A stretch of 64,000 nucleotides of DNA from Caenorhabditis elegans (GCF_000002985.6 NC_003279.8:9238001-9302000), one strand, 5' to 3'; shown: positions 48,563 to 62,000, numbered from the stretch's first letter. Notes: generated by a model not told the origin, from the letters alone. Numbers and translations are program-made.

Positions 48563-49446
48563 CGCCTGAAAACTTGAAAGTTTAAATGAATAATTTTTCG
48601 AACTAATACAAATGTTATAATAAAATGAAAACTACATATTCAAATGTATTTGATTATTAAATAAAAGATTTAGGGGTTGGCGAGCAGTAAAAATTAGAAA
48701 TGGAAGAGAAGGAGCGACAGCCACTGTTCAGTTCGGCCACAATTCGAGGGGAAAAGAGAGGGAAAAGAAAAATGAAGAGTTAGATGAAAACTAGACGATA
48801 ACAGCCTGAACTTGATTATTTCTCCAATGATAAAGGAATACGAAAACTTTCATGAAACAAACTCAAAATAAGTATTGGGACATATTATACGAAAAAATCG
48901 CGAAAACGCAAATATTGGTTATAAATACATTTATTATGAACTTGCAAATAAAATTTAATCAAACAAATCGATGAGAAAACCGCAGGAAGTTATCGGCCCA
49001 CTAAACGAACGTATTATTCAGAAAATAACGGCGGATTTTAACAGCCATGAAGTTAAGGAAACGATTTTGAGTTTCTGCAGCAGTTTAATTTATAAGGAAT
49101 AAAATTTAAATGAACAAGTGCTTCAAAATAATCGATTAAAAAAGAGGAAAGTGAAGAAAAGTTCGAAAAGAACCGAAAAATCGATCGAAGCCAAAGAACG
49201 AATTAAAGGCGCATTGCTTTTGTCATATGGGTCTCGCCACGACTTTTATGGGTACTGTAGTGGGGGTGTGTTCAAATTTCAAATCAATTCGAATTCCCGC
49301 CTAAATGCGAGTGACCTATATTTTGCCTCATTTTTTTTTGTTTTTTCTTGTTTTTTTAGTTTTTGATCATTTATGTGAAATATTTTTAATGTCAAGTTCT
49401 TTCTGGTCTATTACTTGATAATATCAAGCCATTTTCAGAATCCAAA
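48563..49446. promoter_or_regulatory. Divergent rpoa-2 / prom-1 intergenic region
   Basis: 884 bp between the two start codons. The left half is AT-rich with purine runs. The right half holds the short broken reading frame described separately and a dispersed gggtctcgccacgac repeat near 49230. Pyrimidine tracts ending in TTTTCAG lie immediately before both start codons, as expected for trans-spliced worm mRNAs. Confidence 0.5.
48971..49366 (+). pseudogene. Short reading frame interrupted by one in-frame TAA
   Basis: ATG at 48971 opens 43 codons (MRKPQEVIGPLNERIIQKI..., ending SSLIYKE) to TAA at 49100-49102. The same frame then continues open for a Lys/Arg-rich stretch (QNNRLKKRKVKKSSKRTEKS, then IEAKERIKG) before entering repeat DNA and stopping at 49366. 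The composition of both parts is protein-like and the break is a single stop codon. It may be a decayed gene fragment or a tiny real gene ending at the TAA. No family recognised. Confidence 0.35.
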
Positions 49447-51401
49447 ATGGATAAATCAACACCCAGGCGGACTTACAATTTGCGGAGTGCTGATCGAACA
49501 ACACAAAACAGTCCAGTTTCCAGACAAAGTCTAGAAAATCATCGCAATGCTTCAGTGTCTCTAAGAAAAAGAAGTAGTACTTCTTCACTTCAACGCATTC
49601 AATCAGAGTTTACATTTACAGATTCAGCCACAGAGGAACGATGTTCTCGTAAAAGACGAAGAACACAGCAAACACATGGATTACCTTTTTCATCGCCAGA
49701 TGCTATTAATCATCAACGAGCATTTCATCTCGATGAGCACAGTAAAAAAATCACAAGTATTCTCCAACATACATTTTTAATTCCAGAAGTATGTTCAAAG
49801 CTTACTACAAGATTGTCGATTGAGGTGGAGACGTCGTATGGAAGTTTCGGTAAACTACCTTATGATGCCGTCATCCACATATTGACAAGAACACCATGTA
49901 TGTGGTAAAATATATTTAACTTGTAGAATTAATTATTCAGACAATCTTCTAAGTCGCATGGTAATGACATCTTCCTGCTGGAATCAAACAATCGGAGCAT
50001 ATATGAGAAGTGGAGCTTTTCGTCGTCGCTGGCTGTTAGACATTGACATTGCGCCAAGTTCTAAACCATTGGATCCCTTCTTTGATATGGGTCAGTAACA
50101 TCAACGATTTGTCTCAAACTTTCTTGTTAATTTCAGGAAAACTCGTGAGGTGCCTGACGATAAATTATGAATGGAAAGCGAGGCTAGATTGTCTGAAATC
50201 GTTTATGACACTGGCGTACGAGTCAGGTGCTCTGATTGCCGGACTTGGCAAGATGATTCATGCGGTACTATTCGTTATGCCTTGATTATTTTGAAAAATT
50301 AATTTATCAGTTCACAAATCGCCCAGACGAAGACATTGTATTGGAGCAAATTGATGACATCGTTGCCATGCTCTTGGCGCTAGTTAGTGGTCTGAAAGAT
50401 GACTTGAGTGCTGTTCTTTTCACCCCCGAAACGGATCGAGAGCTGGAAGAATTAGATAATATGCCAATTCTTCGCGAAGAGATGAAGGTTTGTATCTAGG
50501 AGAACATACATATTTTCCAGTTTTAAATATTAAATATTTTCAGTTGCGGAAAAAGACATTGAATTTGTTCTTGAATAATGGATCGTCGGACCCAGCTCAT
50601 GGTGTTAATAAATATTTCTTGAGCAGTTTGATGAAAGTTTTCAAAACAGCGCATAATGCACTTCCGACTGCACTTTTCTACCTTCTGTTTTCTCCGACCA
50701 CAATCCAAGATGATGAAGGTTTGACATACAATTCAGTGAATAATAATTTTTGGAGTTTCAGAAGTGATTCACTGGCATCGATTGTCTTTGTTATCCGTGG
50801 TAACTTCCGAAGAAGCTGAAGAGTTAAAACCGTTATCAAGAGCAATGTGTGCTCTGATACAGTGCAGAAACTTAAAACACGTGTTGCCTTGGTCAAAGAA
50901 TACAATTTTCAATTTGATGGAAGAAATTACGAGTAAATTGGACTTCAATTATAGAATATAAGCATAAATATTCATTTTCAGCATATCCAAATCCATGGTC
51001 GATGAGCACATTTGTTGCACTTAACGTCCTGGAACCGGAGCTTGTTCCCATTGGTGTTGTTGCACGAATGAATCGTAATCACGAAGATGAAGCGGGTGAT
51101 ATAATTTGCACTATGAAGATGGTAAGTAAATGATTTTCTATACAAAAGTATTGTAAATTTCGTGAAATTTTAGCTTCTACATCGATGGGATATGGATGTC
51201 TATGGAGTAATGGAATCTATAATTGATACGATAAAAGCAGTGCTCAAACCATACCAACGTCGTATTCTTTTTGATCGTTGTTGGGATTGGCATCAACGAA
51301 ACATTGACGAGCATCGAAATCAAATGGGACACTTTTCCGACATACGCGCCGAAATTGAGAGTCAAATTGAAGTTATGCCGGTATTGATGAAACTACTGTA
51401 A
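49447..51401 (+). CDS. prom-1: F-box protein required for meiotic homologue pairing (PROM-1, FBXO47-like)
   Basis: Eight plus-strand exons: 49447-49897, 49941-50090, 50137-50264, 50311-50487, 50544-50718, 50762-50932, 50982-51121 and 51174-51401, giving 1620 bases and 539 residues. The N-terminus is basic and Ser/Thr-rich (MDKSTPRRTYNLRSADRTT) and probably disordered. An F-box follows near residues 137-180 (KLPYDAVIHILTRTPYNLLS...), then a long helical region. F-box proteins recruit substrates to SCF ubiquitin ligases. PROM-1 is reported to act in meiotic prophase, upstream of homologue pairing and CHK-2 control (literature, recalled). A 46-bp intron (50265-50310) removes an apparent stop. 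The ATG lies 9 bases after a TTTTCAG acceptor. Confidence 0.85.
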
Positions 51402-52207
51402 TTAGTGAGAAAATTATTATATCAGTATATACATATCTTGTGTCATTCTCATGTGTATTGCCTTTTCCCCCCATTTTGTTCCTCCTTTCTACGTGTGAAT
51501 GTCCCCTCAAAACATTATAGATATATTAGAGCTAGAGAAATATATTCCATTTTCAGATATTTATGATTTCTTCCCCCTTTAATTAAAACATAATCTGTTG
51601 GAAACTAATAACCATAGATGGTTTTCAAGCCATTCGGCTTTAAACGTTTCCTCCTTTTTAATAATCAAATCATTTTTCCCTTGATATATCCCCTCCATAG
51701 TGCCATCACTGTCTCTAAAATCTTGTCAAATTAAATTATCATGTGCCAAAAAAAGATTTTCTTCCATTTTACGGACGTTTGTTGATTTAAGAAGCATTAC
51801 AATCAGAAGCGTTTAGTATGGTACAAAAAACGAATTCTCGATAGATTAATAGCAATAGAAGACTTGGGTCAACCGGCTAGAAACTGGTAAGTGATCTATG
51901 TGTGTTTTCACATGATTTTGAGAAAATCAATTTCAAAATGGGGTGTTGGGGGGATTGAACTGAAATATTTTCAGAGAATTATCGAGATTAGAGCAAGACA
52001 AACAAAATATATATAAATCCCAGAGAATTTCGAATGAGGGGAAGGGAGAGAGATTTTTTTTGATACTTTTCAATAGTATTAATTATTTAAACAAGAAATT
52101 AGGGGAAAATTGAAGAAAGAAGAATGGGAAAAGAAAATGAAAGAAAATATGTGTCCCGAATGAAGTGTAGTATTTGTGCATGTAAATTTACTAATTTCAA
52201 TCGTGTA
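51402..52207. other. Convergent 3' region between prom-1 and the Phactr gene
   Basis: About 800 bp with no coding signal or repeat that I can define; it contains C/T-rich runs near 51460-51720. No AATAAA is seen close after the prom-1 stop, so a variant poly(A) signal is likely. Confidence 0.5.
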
Positions 52208-55200
52208 TCACCGGTGGAATCTGAAAGTTTCAAATTTACACTATTATTTTATCAAGAAAATTTAAAAATATGAAATTTTCTACAAACCTTGTGAACACGC
52301 GGCTTTCCTCATGAACATCCATTTCAGTAGCTTTAAAATCATTTAATTCTTTTCGAATCATTGCTTTATCTGAAGGTGTCAGACGGGTCCATGGTTTATC
52401 CGTTTTACGGTCATAAACTTCCGCTTGTGTAACTTCAACATAATCCGCGAATTGAATTATTTGCTGTTCTTTTAGTTCTTTTATTGTAGGTCGGAAGCTT
52501 AGCTGAAAGTTATTAAATTTTTTTGAAATTAGAATTTCAAATAACTATACCTTTCTCAACAACAATTTTCTTTTTTCTTCCATTGCTTCGGAAGACGTCA
52601 TTCCACGCCGACGCAATATATTTCTATCTTCTAATTCTTCAGGAGTTGGACGTTCGCTTAGTTTTCTGAAAATACTGACAACTTTTTATACGAAATTTGA
52701 ATTTTTATGCGATGAACTTTTTATCCAGGTCTCAACGCGAAATTTTTGTTGATTGCAAGAGGGTCTGCGCCTTTAAAGAGCACTGTAATTTCAAACTATC
52801 TTTGCTGCGGAATTTTCATCGATTTTTCATAGTTTTTCTCACAATTTTGAAATTTTGTTATTATTGTGTATATATTTGAGTTTTTTAATTTAAAAAATTT
52901 TACGAAAAATCGAAAAAAAAATCCGCAGAAACGAAAGTTTGAAATTACAGTAATTTTTAAAGGCGCACACATTTTCGCAATTAACAAAAATTCGTTTTGA
53001 GCAAGTTTGACAGCAATTTTTTTTTGATTCTTCGGTTTTCTGGGCCAAACCAAAAAATTGAAAAACCGGCAGGCCTAATCTGGACAACAATTTCCAAAAT
53101 TTTCTTACCGGGCCAATTTGATTGACGCCGTCTTCATTAATTTCTTTCGATCATCTGCAGTTTGTCCATTTATATCATTTTTGCACGGTGGAGCATCCAG
53201 TTTCAGAGCCATTGTATCACGACGGGCTACTTTTGAGGCAAGACCATCTGAAATATATGTTTTAATTATTGGGACAATTGGGAAACGGGGGATTACTATT
53301 TTTGTTTGAAAATTTAATTTTTATAAAGGATTTATCTTACTTCTAGGAATTGGTACATCCTCCTCTTCGTCATCATCCTCATCAGTTGAAGATCCAGGTG
53401 GTGCAACATTTGCAGCTCGACGAGCAGCAGCTGCAGCTACTGATATGGGATCATCACGATATTGTATAGGAGCATCACTATCACTGTCATCAGTGAGTTT
53501 TGATGGCAATTCAGTATCTTCCTTTGAACTTTTTCCTGTTTTACCATTAAGCCTTAATCTTGATGGTTGACCAGGTCTTCTCAGATTAGGCTTATCAGGT
53601 TGTGCAGTGAAATTTGGTTCTTTCGCTTCAATTCTTCGATATCCTTCTTTAAGCATTCGTGATGTTTGAGGACTTAGTTCACCTCGTCTATCAGCTGATC
53701 GATTCATATCTTCTTCTCCTTCACTTTCTGTACTTTGATCGTAATTTATATTCTCCTCATCTGAATCTCTATCACCAGGTGGTGGTGGTTGAATAACTAG
53801 AGATGGTGGTGGTGGTGGAGCTGTGAAAATTGCTGGATTTGCAGTTGAAGTTGATTGAATAAATTGAACACGTTGAATTTCTGAAGATGCTCCTGATGGA
53901 TCCGGGGAGGGATCTTGAATTTTTGTTCGAACGATTGAAATGTGTGTTGGATCAACAATCAGTGGTTGGGGCTCCGAACTGTAAGAAAACATGTTTTAAT
54001 GTAAAAAATACAGGAAATTATTTTTGATTAATATTAAAGGTACACCCAAAAAATGTCTGAAATTCAAAAAAAAAACCCCAAACGAAAAAACGGAAAAGAA
54101 TCATTTTTTATTAAAAATTCAAATTTAAAAAACGTTACTTCTCAATTTCGCTCATTCTCCCTGTTTGAATTTACTCGAAAATGAGAATCCAGCTCCACCC
54201 ACTCCATCTGATTGGTTGAACCATGGGCGGAGCAAATCGCTAATTGGTCATGTAGTTCTCATCATGGATTAAGTCAAAATTGAGCAATTTCGTTTTTTTA
54301 AGTTGAATTTTCAAATTTTATTTGATTTTTTCCAGTCTTCTCGAGCGATTTTTTTCGTTGTTCATTTCAGACTGTTCTGGACATTTTAATTCAAATTTAC
54401 GCTGATCCGCCTATTAATATTCACCATAACGTCAAGAAAATTAAAAATTTTCAGATTTGAACGTAAAAAGCGGAAGCAGTTTCGAAAAAGAAAAGAAAAC
54501 CATGAGATAAAGAAGAAGGCATACGGATATCAATTTCAAACTCTCAATGTGTTATCTCACTTTTCAGCGTGATTGGTTGATGCGGAGGAGGTCGCTGGTC
54601 GATAGGTGATCGCTTCTGAGTTGTCTGCAATAACAAGTGTTTGAGAAAATGAAAAAGAACGAGGAAAAAATATGAAAAATGAGAGCGGGGATAGAAAGAA
54701 GAGCATCTTTGTGCTCTCGGAGAGGAAACTGATAACTGATAAATTTTGAGAGTCAAAAGAGATATCCGAGAAGAAAAGAGAAAATGGGGGAAGAAAACTG
54801 TTTTTTCTCAAGGTTCACACCATCCGTTCAAGTGGGGGCTCTGGACTCCACTCGGAGAGCAAATAATATCTCTAATTGTTTACATCTCTCTATTTATTCT
54901 GTACTATTTCGTTTTTGAGGATGGTTATTGTATACCAGTGGATAAGATGACTTCTCCATCGAAAATAAAAAAATGGGAAAAATTCCTCATATTTTTTTAA
55001 AAGATTTAATTTATTTAATCTCGGAAAAAGTTGGACTTTTTAATTTTTTTTTTACAGAGGAATGAGAGTTTTGGTTTTTTTTTGTTTGATTGCGGTCAAA
55101 ATAGGCCCAAGCGAACAAATTTCGTAATGAGACTTCTCAAAAAATACAGTTTTTTTTCCAAATTATCATCTTTTAGGCAACCTTTAGGTCGATAGGCAGC

Positions 55201-56035
55201 CAATATCCTTTGTTTTTTTTGGATGTTTATCAACATAAAATATACCGAAATCAACGAAATAACGTGAGATTTAAAAAAAATGCAATTTAATAAAATCTGC
55301 ATTCGAGCGGATATGTGAAAGACAAATTTTTAGATTTTTGCAAATTTTGGCTCTTTTTTATTTTTTAAACAAAAAAATCTAAAAAATTGTTTGAGCACCC
55401 TCCAGGACGAAAAAAACTGAACATACCATTACTTCCACTCGCTTTCATTTCAGCCGAATCTTCTCTCACAATTGAAGACAATTCTGGTAATGAAGGAGAA
55501 GTTCTTGGAAAATTTGAAACCGAATTTGCACGATTTTGAGATGATGAACGCTCGCTGTCACTTCTGAAAAATCTATCGAAAAATTATATTTTTTGACACA
55601 ATTTATAAAATCAAAAACTGTGAATTCGATTTGGGGTGCATATTTCTGCACTGACCTTCGCACTTTTCGTCTTAAATTTCTCCATTTCCATGGTCTAACC
55701 AGTCGGAGCCAGAATTTCGATGAAGCAAATGATATTGATTTTCGTGGCGATCGACCCGTTTTTGATTTACTTCCGCCACTTGTTGATGACGTGGCATCAC
55801 TGACTGTGCTCTTTTTCACCTTTGTCACGTGTCTACTGCTCACATCTTCATTTGACGTCATTTCTGAAAAAAAAAAACATTGTTGGAGGAGTTTCCGCAG
55901 AATTATTGAAAAATTTTGATTTTTAGAAAATTTAATTTTTGAAATTAAGAAAAAACCAACGAGAAGTATGTGGCTGACCAAAAGTGAGGTCCCGGGGCTC
56001 ACTTTGTGATGGATCCGATAATTTTTTGTCGGAAT
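52208..56035 (-). CDS. Phactr-family RPEL protein (PP1 and actin regulator); recalled as F26H9.2
   Basis: Minus-strand exons: 56035-56003, 55863-55656 (ATG at 55861), 55563-55427, 54624-54561, 53978-53341, 53247-53109, 52665-52551, 52502-52288 and 52220-52208. From the ATG at 55861 this is 1527 bases, 508 residues. A short form can start in the 17-base exon 54155-54139 (MSEIE) and join 53978 in the same phase, giving 378 residues. The 33-base exon 56035-56003 reads in frame into 55863 and needs an exon further upstream. The middle is acidic and Pro/Ser-rich ([16 protein letters not shown]). The C-terminus has two clear RPEL repeats ([30 protein letters not shown]) followed by the PP1-binding tail ending FTRFHR. 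Phactr proteins bind G-actin through RPELs and PP1 through the tail. Confidence 0.85.
52737..52995. repeat. Large imperfect palindrome (MITE-like) in a Phactr-gene intron
   Basis: The left arm cgcgaaatttttgttgattg... with tgcgcctttaaag and ctgtaatttcaaact is mirrored by agtttgaaattacag, ctttaaaggcgca and caattaacaaaaattcg on the right. Arms are about 110 bp with AT-rich centre. Located between exons 53247-53109 and 52665-52551. Confidence 0.8.
54728..54742 (+). promoter_or_regulatory. Paired ACTGATAA GATA sites
   Basis: actgataactgataa: two overlapping copies of the extended TGATAA site preferred by the intestinal GATA factors ELT-2/ELT-7. They lie about 575 bp upstream of the short Phactr-form start (54155), inside an intron of the long form, so they could drive a gut-specific internal promoter (inference). 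Confidence 0.4.
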
Positions 56036-59000
56036 CTGAAAATAAGAGCGAGTTTGAGTGAGACTTTCAGAAATAATAATTCAAAAATGCCCTCGACAAG
56101 AATAGAAACAGACTGTAAATGAGCGAAATATCCAGGAAAAACACATTATTTTGAATAAAAAAGAGGAATGGGGAATTTGGCGTCTGTTTTCACTGTTGTT
56201 TGGACACAAAATGATGGAATGATTGTCGCGCGAACTTTTGCTGATGCCATTAGCATACTATCACTGAATCATCATCAGCGGCAGGCATTAATTGATTCAA
56301 AAAGCGGCGAAAAAAGAGGATTTAGGGACGGCAATTCGCATGAGAACAGTGTTAGAGAGACCAATTGGCGATGAATTATTCAAATACGGACACCAACGGA
56401 AGGAAACATAAGGTGGTATTAGTGGGCAGAAGGGAATGACAATTAGAAAGGATATTTGGATAGATCAAAGGAAACATTTAAAGATTATATGAAGCAAAAA
56501 GTGAAAGAATTTATTTTTTGCATTGTTCGCAAGGGATTCCGATGAATATGTTAAGTTACAATTAGATATCGTTGTTTTTTCAATATTTTCAAAAAAAGCT
56601 TCTCAAAAACAAGATGAAAATGTTACTTTAAAAAGAAAATCCAGTTTAAAATGTATTTAAAAAAAATAAATTTTGAATTCTCCAATTGTACAATTTGACG
56701 TGACGGTGTATGCAGAAATTTTACGGTAATGCACTATAATTGACGCGCAAAACAAAAAAACAATTATTAAAATGACATAAAATGGCAAATTCAAGGAAGC
56801 GGAAGGTCTAAATATTTTCCCGGAAACTCTCGGAAGTGTCATGAGACATGTTTTTGATTTTGAAGCGATTTTCGGAACAAGAAAAGAGTCTATCGCAAAC
56901 TTTTTGTGTATTTTTTATTGCGATTCAGATCTAAAATTTATGAAAATCTGAATTAAAAATCACGAACAACGGAAAAATGGCAAAAAAAGCAACAAAAAAG
57001 GAAAAGTGGGGTTCGAGAGTGCATAATGATGGCAATCACAATTTCTTTCTCTCTCTCATCCGAGAAGGTTCCTCTTCTCGTTTCGATTAATTATGCGACG
57101 TTTGGGAGAATGAATAAAACAGAAAGATAGATAGTGAGAAGAAGACGTCTAAGAGCACAAAACGGGATGAAGAAGCTCAACGCAAACGGGAGAGAAGGAG
57201 CGGAGACCCGAGATTCTTCTTCAAGCATTTGTATGTGTGTGCGACAACGGGAATGTTAACTCTATTAGGAGACGGACACAAGGACCCAAGGACGTCTACA
57301 TAGAGCTCCGAGAATTCATATTTTTCGCGCCGTTCCTAAAACTTGGAGTCTAGGAAGAAACAGAAATCTACTTGAATAAGCATGACAAAAACTTAGATTT
57401 TAGATTTTAAAATGTTCAGAGTTAACTTCTTTAATATTTCCAATAGGGCCATTAAACTGGCAAGCAACTGGACGGTTTAACCGCGCAGCATCGGCAATAA
57501 TGTTTGGCCGGCCATGAAGATGAAGAAGAAATGCAAACAAAAACTGGAATAGGAACACACAAAAACGTGTGAAAAATGGGTGAAAATATGGAAGTGAGGG
57601 AGTATTGATAATACATATTTGAACATAAACCGGCTAAAAGCATTTTGTACTTCCGGTGAGAGAAAATAAGAATGAATAAATAAAACTTTACTGTAGTTGG
57701 GACTAGAAAGAGGGGTATATTTACTGTAGATGAAAACAATGAAAACTCATATAATCACATGGGACAAATTAAACATATCACCATGTCGAGACGTGCCAGG
57801 GCGCCCCTTATCCGCCTCTTGACTCACAGTCTTTCAGTTTGTAAATTGACGCATCCACCTAAAAACATATTTCTCGAAAGTTCAAAAACTTTGCAAAACC
57901 TTCTCATCTACTATGCATAAACTATTTCTCTTCTGCAGAATGACTGCATATATTGCAAATTGGTGAGTTTTTATTTAAAATGGAAAAAAGCATACTTATC
58001 CGTCATCTTCCGGAGACACACATTCTTGAATGATATACATCTGAATGTCACGTCACCGAAGAAAAGGGAAATGTGAAAAAAATATAAAGATATAAAATGC
58101 GACTGACATGATATATTACACAAGGAAATGATTTAAGACGTTCGTTTTTGCTTTTCCAACACTAAGATAATTGACCAACAACAAATTGAACATTTCAATT
58201 TTTTCTCCCTCTGACTAAAAATATACAGTTTTTTGGTTCGAAAAGGCCAAATTCTTCAAATTTGGTTTTTCCGGAAAAACCAAAAATATTAAAAATTAAT
58301 TAAAAAAACAACAACCCTAGTGCAAACTCCGCTTTTTGGTTTTTGCAAAATGTAGAATTACAAATTTCTGACACGTGTCTAAGCGCGAAGCAGGCAGGCA
58401 ACTTTTATCTAAGAAGAAAGCTTAAAGTTGGAGTATCGTTAGTAAGTATTTTGTAAATTACAAAATATCATTAAACACAACAAAACATTTAGATTTAAAA
58501 AGTTTTTTATTGAAAGTTTTGGTAAGCTGCCAAATTTTGGAAAGTTTTGACGTTTTCAGAACTTTCAGTATTTGAAACTATTTACCCACGTTAAGTTTTC
58601 AGAAGATTTCTGAAAAACAATTTCCTATTTCAACTAAAACATGTTCCAAGTATTCACCACAAACACTCTATTTAGTTGATCACAACGAACAATTAAGCGA
58701 ATGACGGAAAAGCTTGACGAGAAGGAGAAAAAGTCACACGGATTAGTCAGTCAACAGAAAAAGAATTGTAGAAGGGATTCAGAATGTTGCTTTTTTTATT
58801 CATCAAGTACCCAAAAACTTTAAATTGTGGTTAAAAGTTCATACGAAAGATTATGTACACTTTGACATTTACAAGAAAGCTCAAAAGGTGAGGAACGCAT
58901 TGAAAATTAATATGATCCATTCGTAGAGTGAAGAGGAGGATAAAGTATTAAATTTCGAGTATTGTTGTTTCTAGCAAAAGAAAGAGGCCAAACACACGAC

Positions 59001-62000
59001 GAAAAACATTGAAATTAACAAAAGAAATAGATTGCAAGGAAATCGACAGATGGTCAAGACTTTGATATTCTGTAAATCTTTGAAACTTTGATTATCTATT
59101 TATAAAGGTGGAGGAACACTACTAATTTTTTTAATGGTGTTTTGAATCATTTAGACAAAGTTTTGGTAAATTGGGAATTATTAAAAAATTAGACTTTTCT
59201 TGCATGTTTGAAGACCGAGCATGATCAAAATATAAAAATGGTAGAACTTTTTTTTTTGGATAATTTCTAAAATTATGTTAGTTGAAAACTGAGTAATTGC
59301 CGCTTTTCGATTGTAAATTTAAAAACACATATCATTTTTGTAAAGTTTTAAATTTATATTTGTTCACTCGGGCTACTCCACACGCAATGTGTATCTTTTT
59401 AATCGTTTCCATTGGAAAAGTTTCACTCAAAATACAATACTTGGACTAACTTTACATTTTTCGGAAAACCTCTTCCATAAGTAGTGAAGCTATGTAGCGG
59501 TAAATCCATTTAATTTCCGCGTCAGTGAATGAAACAAAAGAGTAAAAAATGTAATGTGAATGGACAGAAAAACTCGGAAAAAATATTTGTAGAAGATTTG
59601 GAAGCTTGACGAAGGGATAATCGGAGAGGGAAACGGATGAAGATGGAAGGAAAAAGAATAGAACAATAAAATAAACAATAAAAACTTATTCACAGAGTTC
59701 TTATTTTTTCAGATTATTTTTTCATATAGACAATACGATGAAAATTTAGATCAAAGAAAACAAGGTAATTATCTATTTTGATTTTAATTTGAAATTCCTG
59801 ACATTCTACGTTTTTAAAAACAAAATGAAGTTGTTAAATGTTTTCTCAATAATAATTACTCAGAATTATTTCAAGTTCGATACCAAAACAGTGAAATCAT
59901 ATTTGGTGATTTTTACAGACAAAAAATTGATAAACTGATAAGAGAGGGCGGAAATTAGATCATAAAATCAACAAAAAATGGATTATCAATTTGAATGTGA
60001 ATAGCGCATTTTGAATGTGAATTTGAATGTGAATGGGAAATTTGTCAAAATATACTAAACGTGGGTGCGAAAAATGTTTTAGATTTTTTAAAAATTTCAA
60101 ACAAGGTTGATAAACTACCAAAATTTCAAAACAATACGAATTTTTCAGAAAAAAATTGAACTTCAAAGAAGGAGTATCGTCAATGGGGAAGTTACTGAAA
60201 GATGTAGTTCAGGTGCTGAAACTAACGAATAAATAAAACAAAACGGAAAAACCGTTAACAGGAAAACAATCTGCGAGTAACTGAAGTGTACTTTTTAAGA
60301 ACTTCTATTCTGTTTGAAACATTTTTAAATACTTATTTGATGAAAATGTTCAGTGCAATGATGATTAGTTTTCAATTTCAGAAAATAATGAATGCTAAAA
60401 CTGAGTTGGGATGGTCATTATTTTCCATAAATTTCGAATGTAATCAGACACTGTAACCATTAATATTCAAAATTTGTCCAAATAATAACTTGCAAATCAA
60501 TGTGGCAAAGTGTAGTAGGCCAGCAAGAAAAAACTGGTAATAGGTTGCAATTCGAACACAAAACGAAACGAGTCACTGGAGGGAAAGAGGGACTGTTGGA
60601 TGGAAGAAAGAGAATGAGAGAGAGTGTGATGAGTACAATAGACGCTGACATATACAGAAATACGCAGCTGACACTTTGAAATGAATTGGAAAAAGGAATA
60701 GCAGGTGTCCTTAACCAAAATGTACGGGTGACTTATTATAAGGTTTGTTACAACAGTCATTCTAAAATGCTTTGGAACTTTCAAAATCTCAGTTAAAGTT
60801 TTTGCATTTTCAAAATTTCAAAATCTTGGAACTTTTAGAAACTTTATTAATAAATTTATTGCGTTTTTGCATATTTCAAGCTATAAACACAAAGAACTAA
60901 AACATAAATAAAACCTAACTCTTGGTGAACACAATTTTAGTCTCAATAAACCTAAACTATGATAGGTGAAAAATGAGTAACTACTAGTTCTTGACTGTAA
61001 ATAAAAATATTTAAAATTTTTTCGAAAAGATTTACAATGCCATTTTATCACCAAATGAGTTATTTTCAGCATTTTATCCACTGGTGCTACTTTATTATTC
61101 AACAAATGTTGTCCAAAATAAAAGGCTGAATTCAAACGTTTTGAGAAATCTTAAGTGAATCGAGACATGAAAAGGTGGAAAAAGATAAGAATCAACGACT
61201 TATTTTAGATGAAACGGTACATTTTTATTATGTCGGGACAAAATTAGGATGATGGCCTATATAGTTTAAAATTTCTAGAATCATCGTGTTTTAGAACTTT
61301 AAATCTAAATATCAAAAATTGTAATACTGAATGAAATGCAAAAAAGGAATCAGAAAAGGAAGAGGAGATGTTAGAATTGTCTCTTCTTTCCATTCTTTTT
61401 CGTAGAGACATCTGTGATGAGTCTTCACACATGAGACGACATAGAAAATTGAATTTCAGGCGATTCTCGCGAATAGACAGGGGAGATGGAAAAGTGTTTC
61501 CATTCACAAGGAACACGGCTTTTTAGATCCAGAAATTATTACGTTGGAATGTTGGAAAGAGGGAAGAAAACTATCAACTCAGCGACACTCTGATGTTTCG
61601 TTAGGATTTATTCATTTATGTTAGGTGTAACGGAATTTGTACACTGGTACTGTGAATCAATGATTTTCTGTAATCTGGTTTATTTTGACATTTTTGGCCC
61701 AAGTTTAATTAAATATATATTTGTAATATGTACTTGTCAATGTCTAACCCAAGGTTTTAACTTTGCCAGTTTATAATATTAAATTCAATTCAATTAAAAA
61801 ACAATAACAGCCAATTTGAAGTTGTATAGGTTGAAGATATAACAACCTTTTTTGCGGAAACTGGTGGACTATGTTTCCTAAAATCAAAGGCACTACATAG
61901 GCCACTCAATACAAAAAAAAACGATTAAAAAAAGGAAGAAAACATGATCAAAATTGCATATTTATGAGAAAAATGGAGCCAACTCGGATGCTCATCACTT

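Noticed and set aside
61244..61516. Candidate first exon (MCEDSSQMSLRKRMERRD) for the long Phactr form
   Set aside because: Attractive composition, but no donor in the phase needed to join 56035 could be found.
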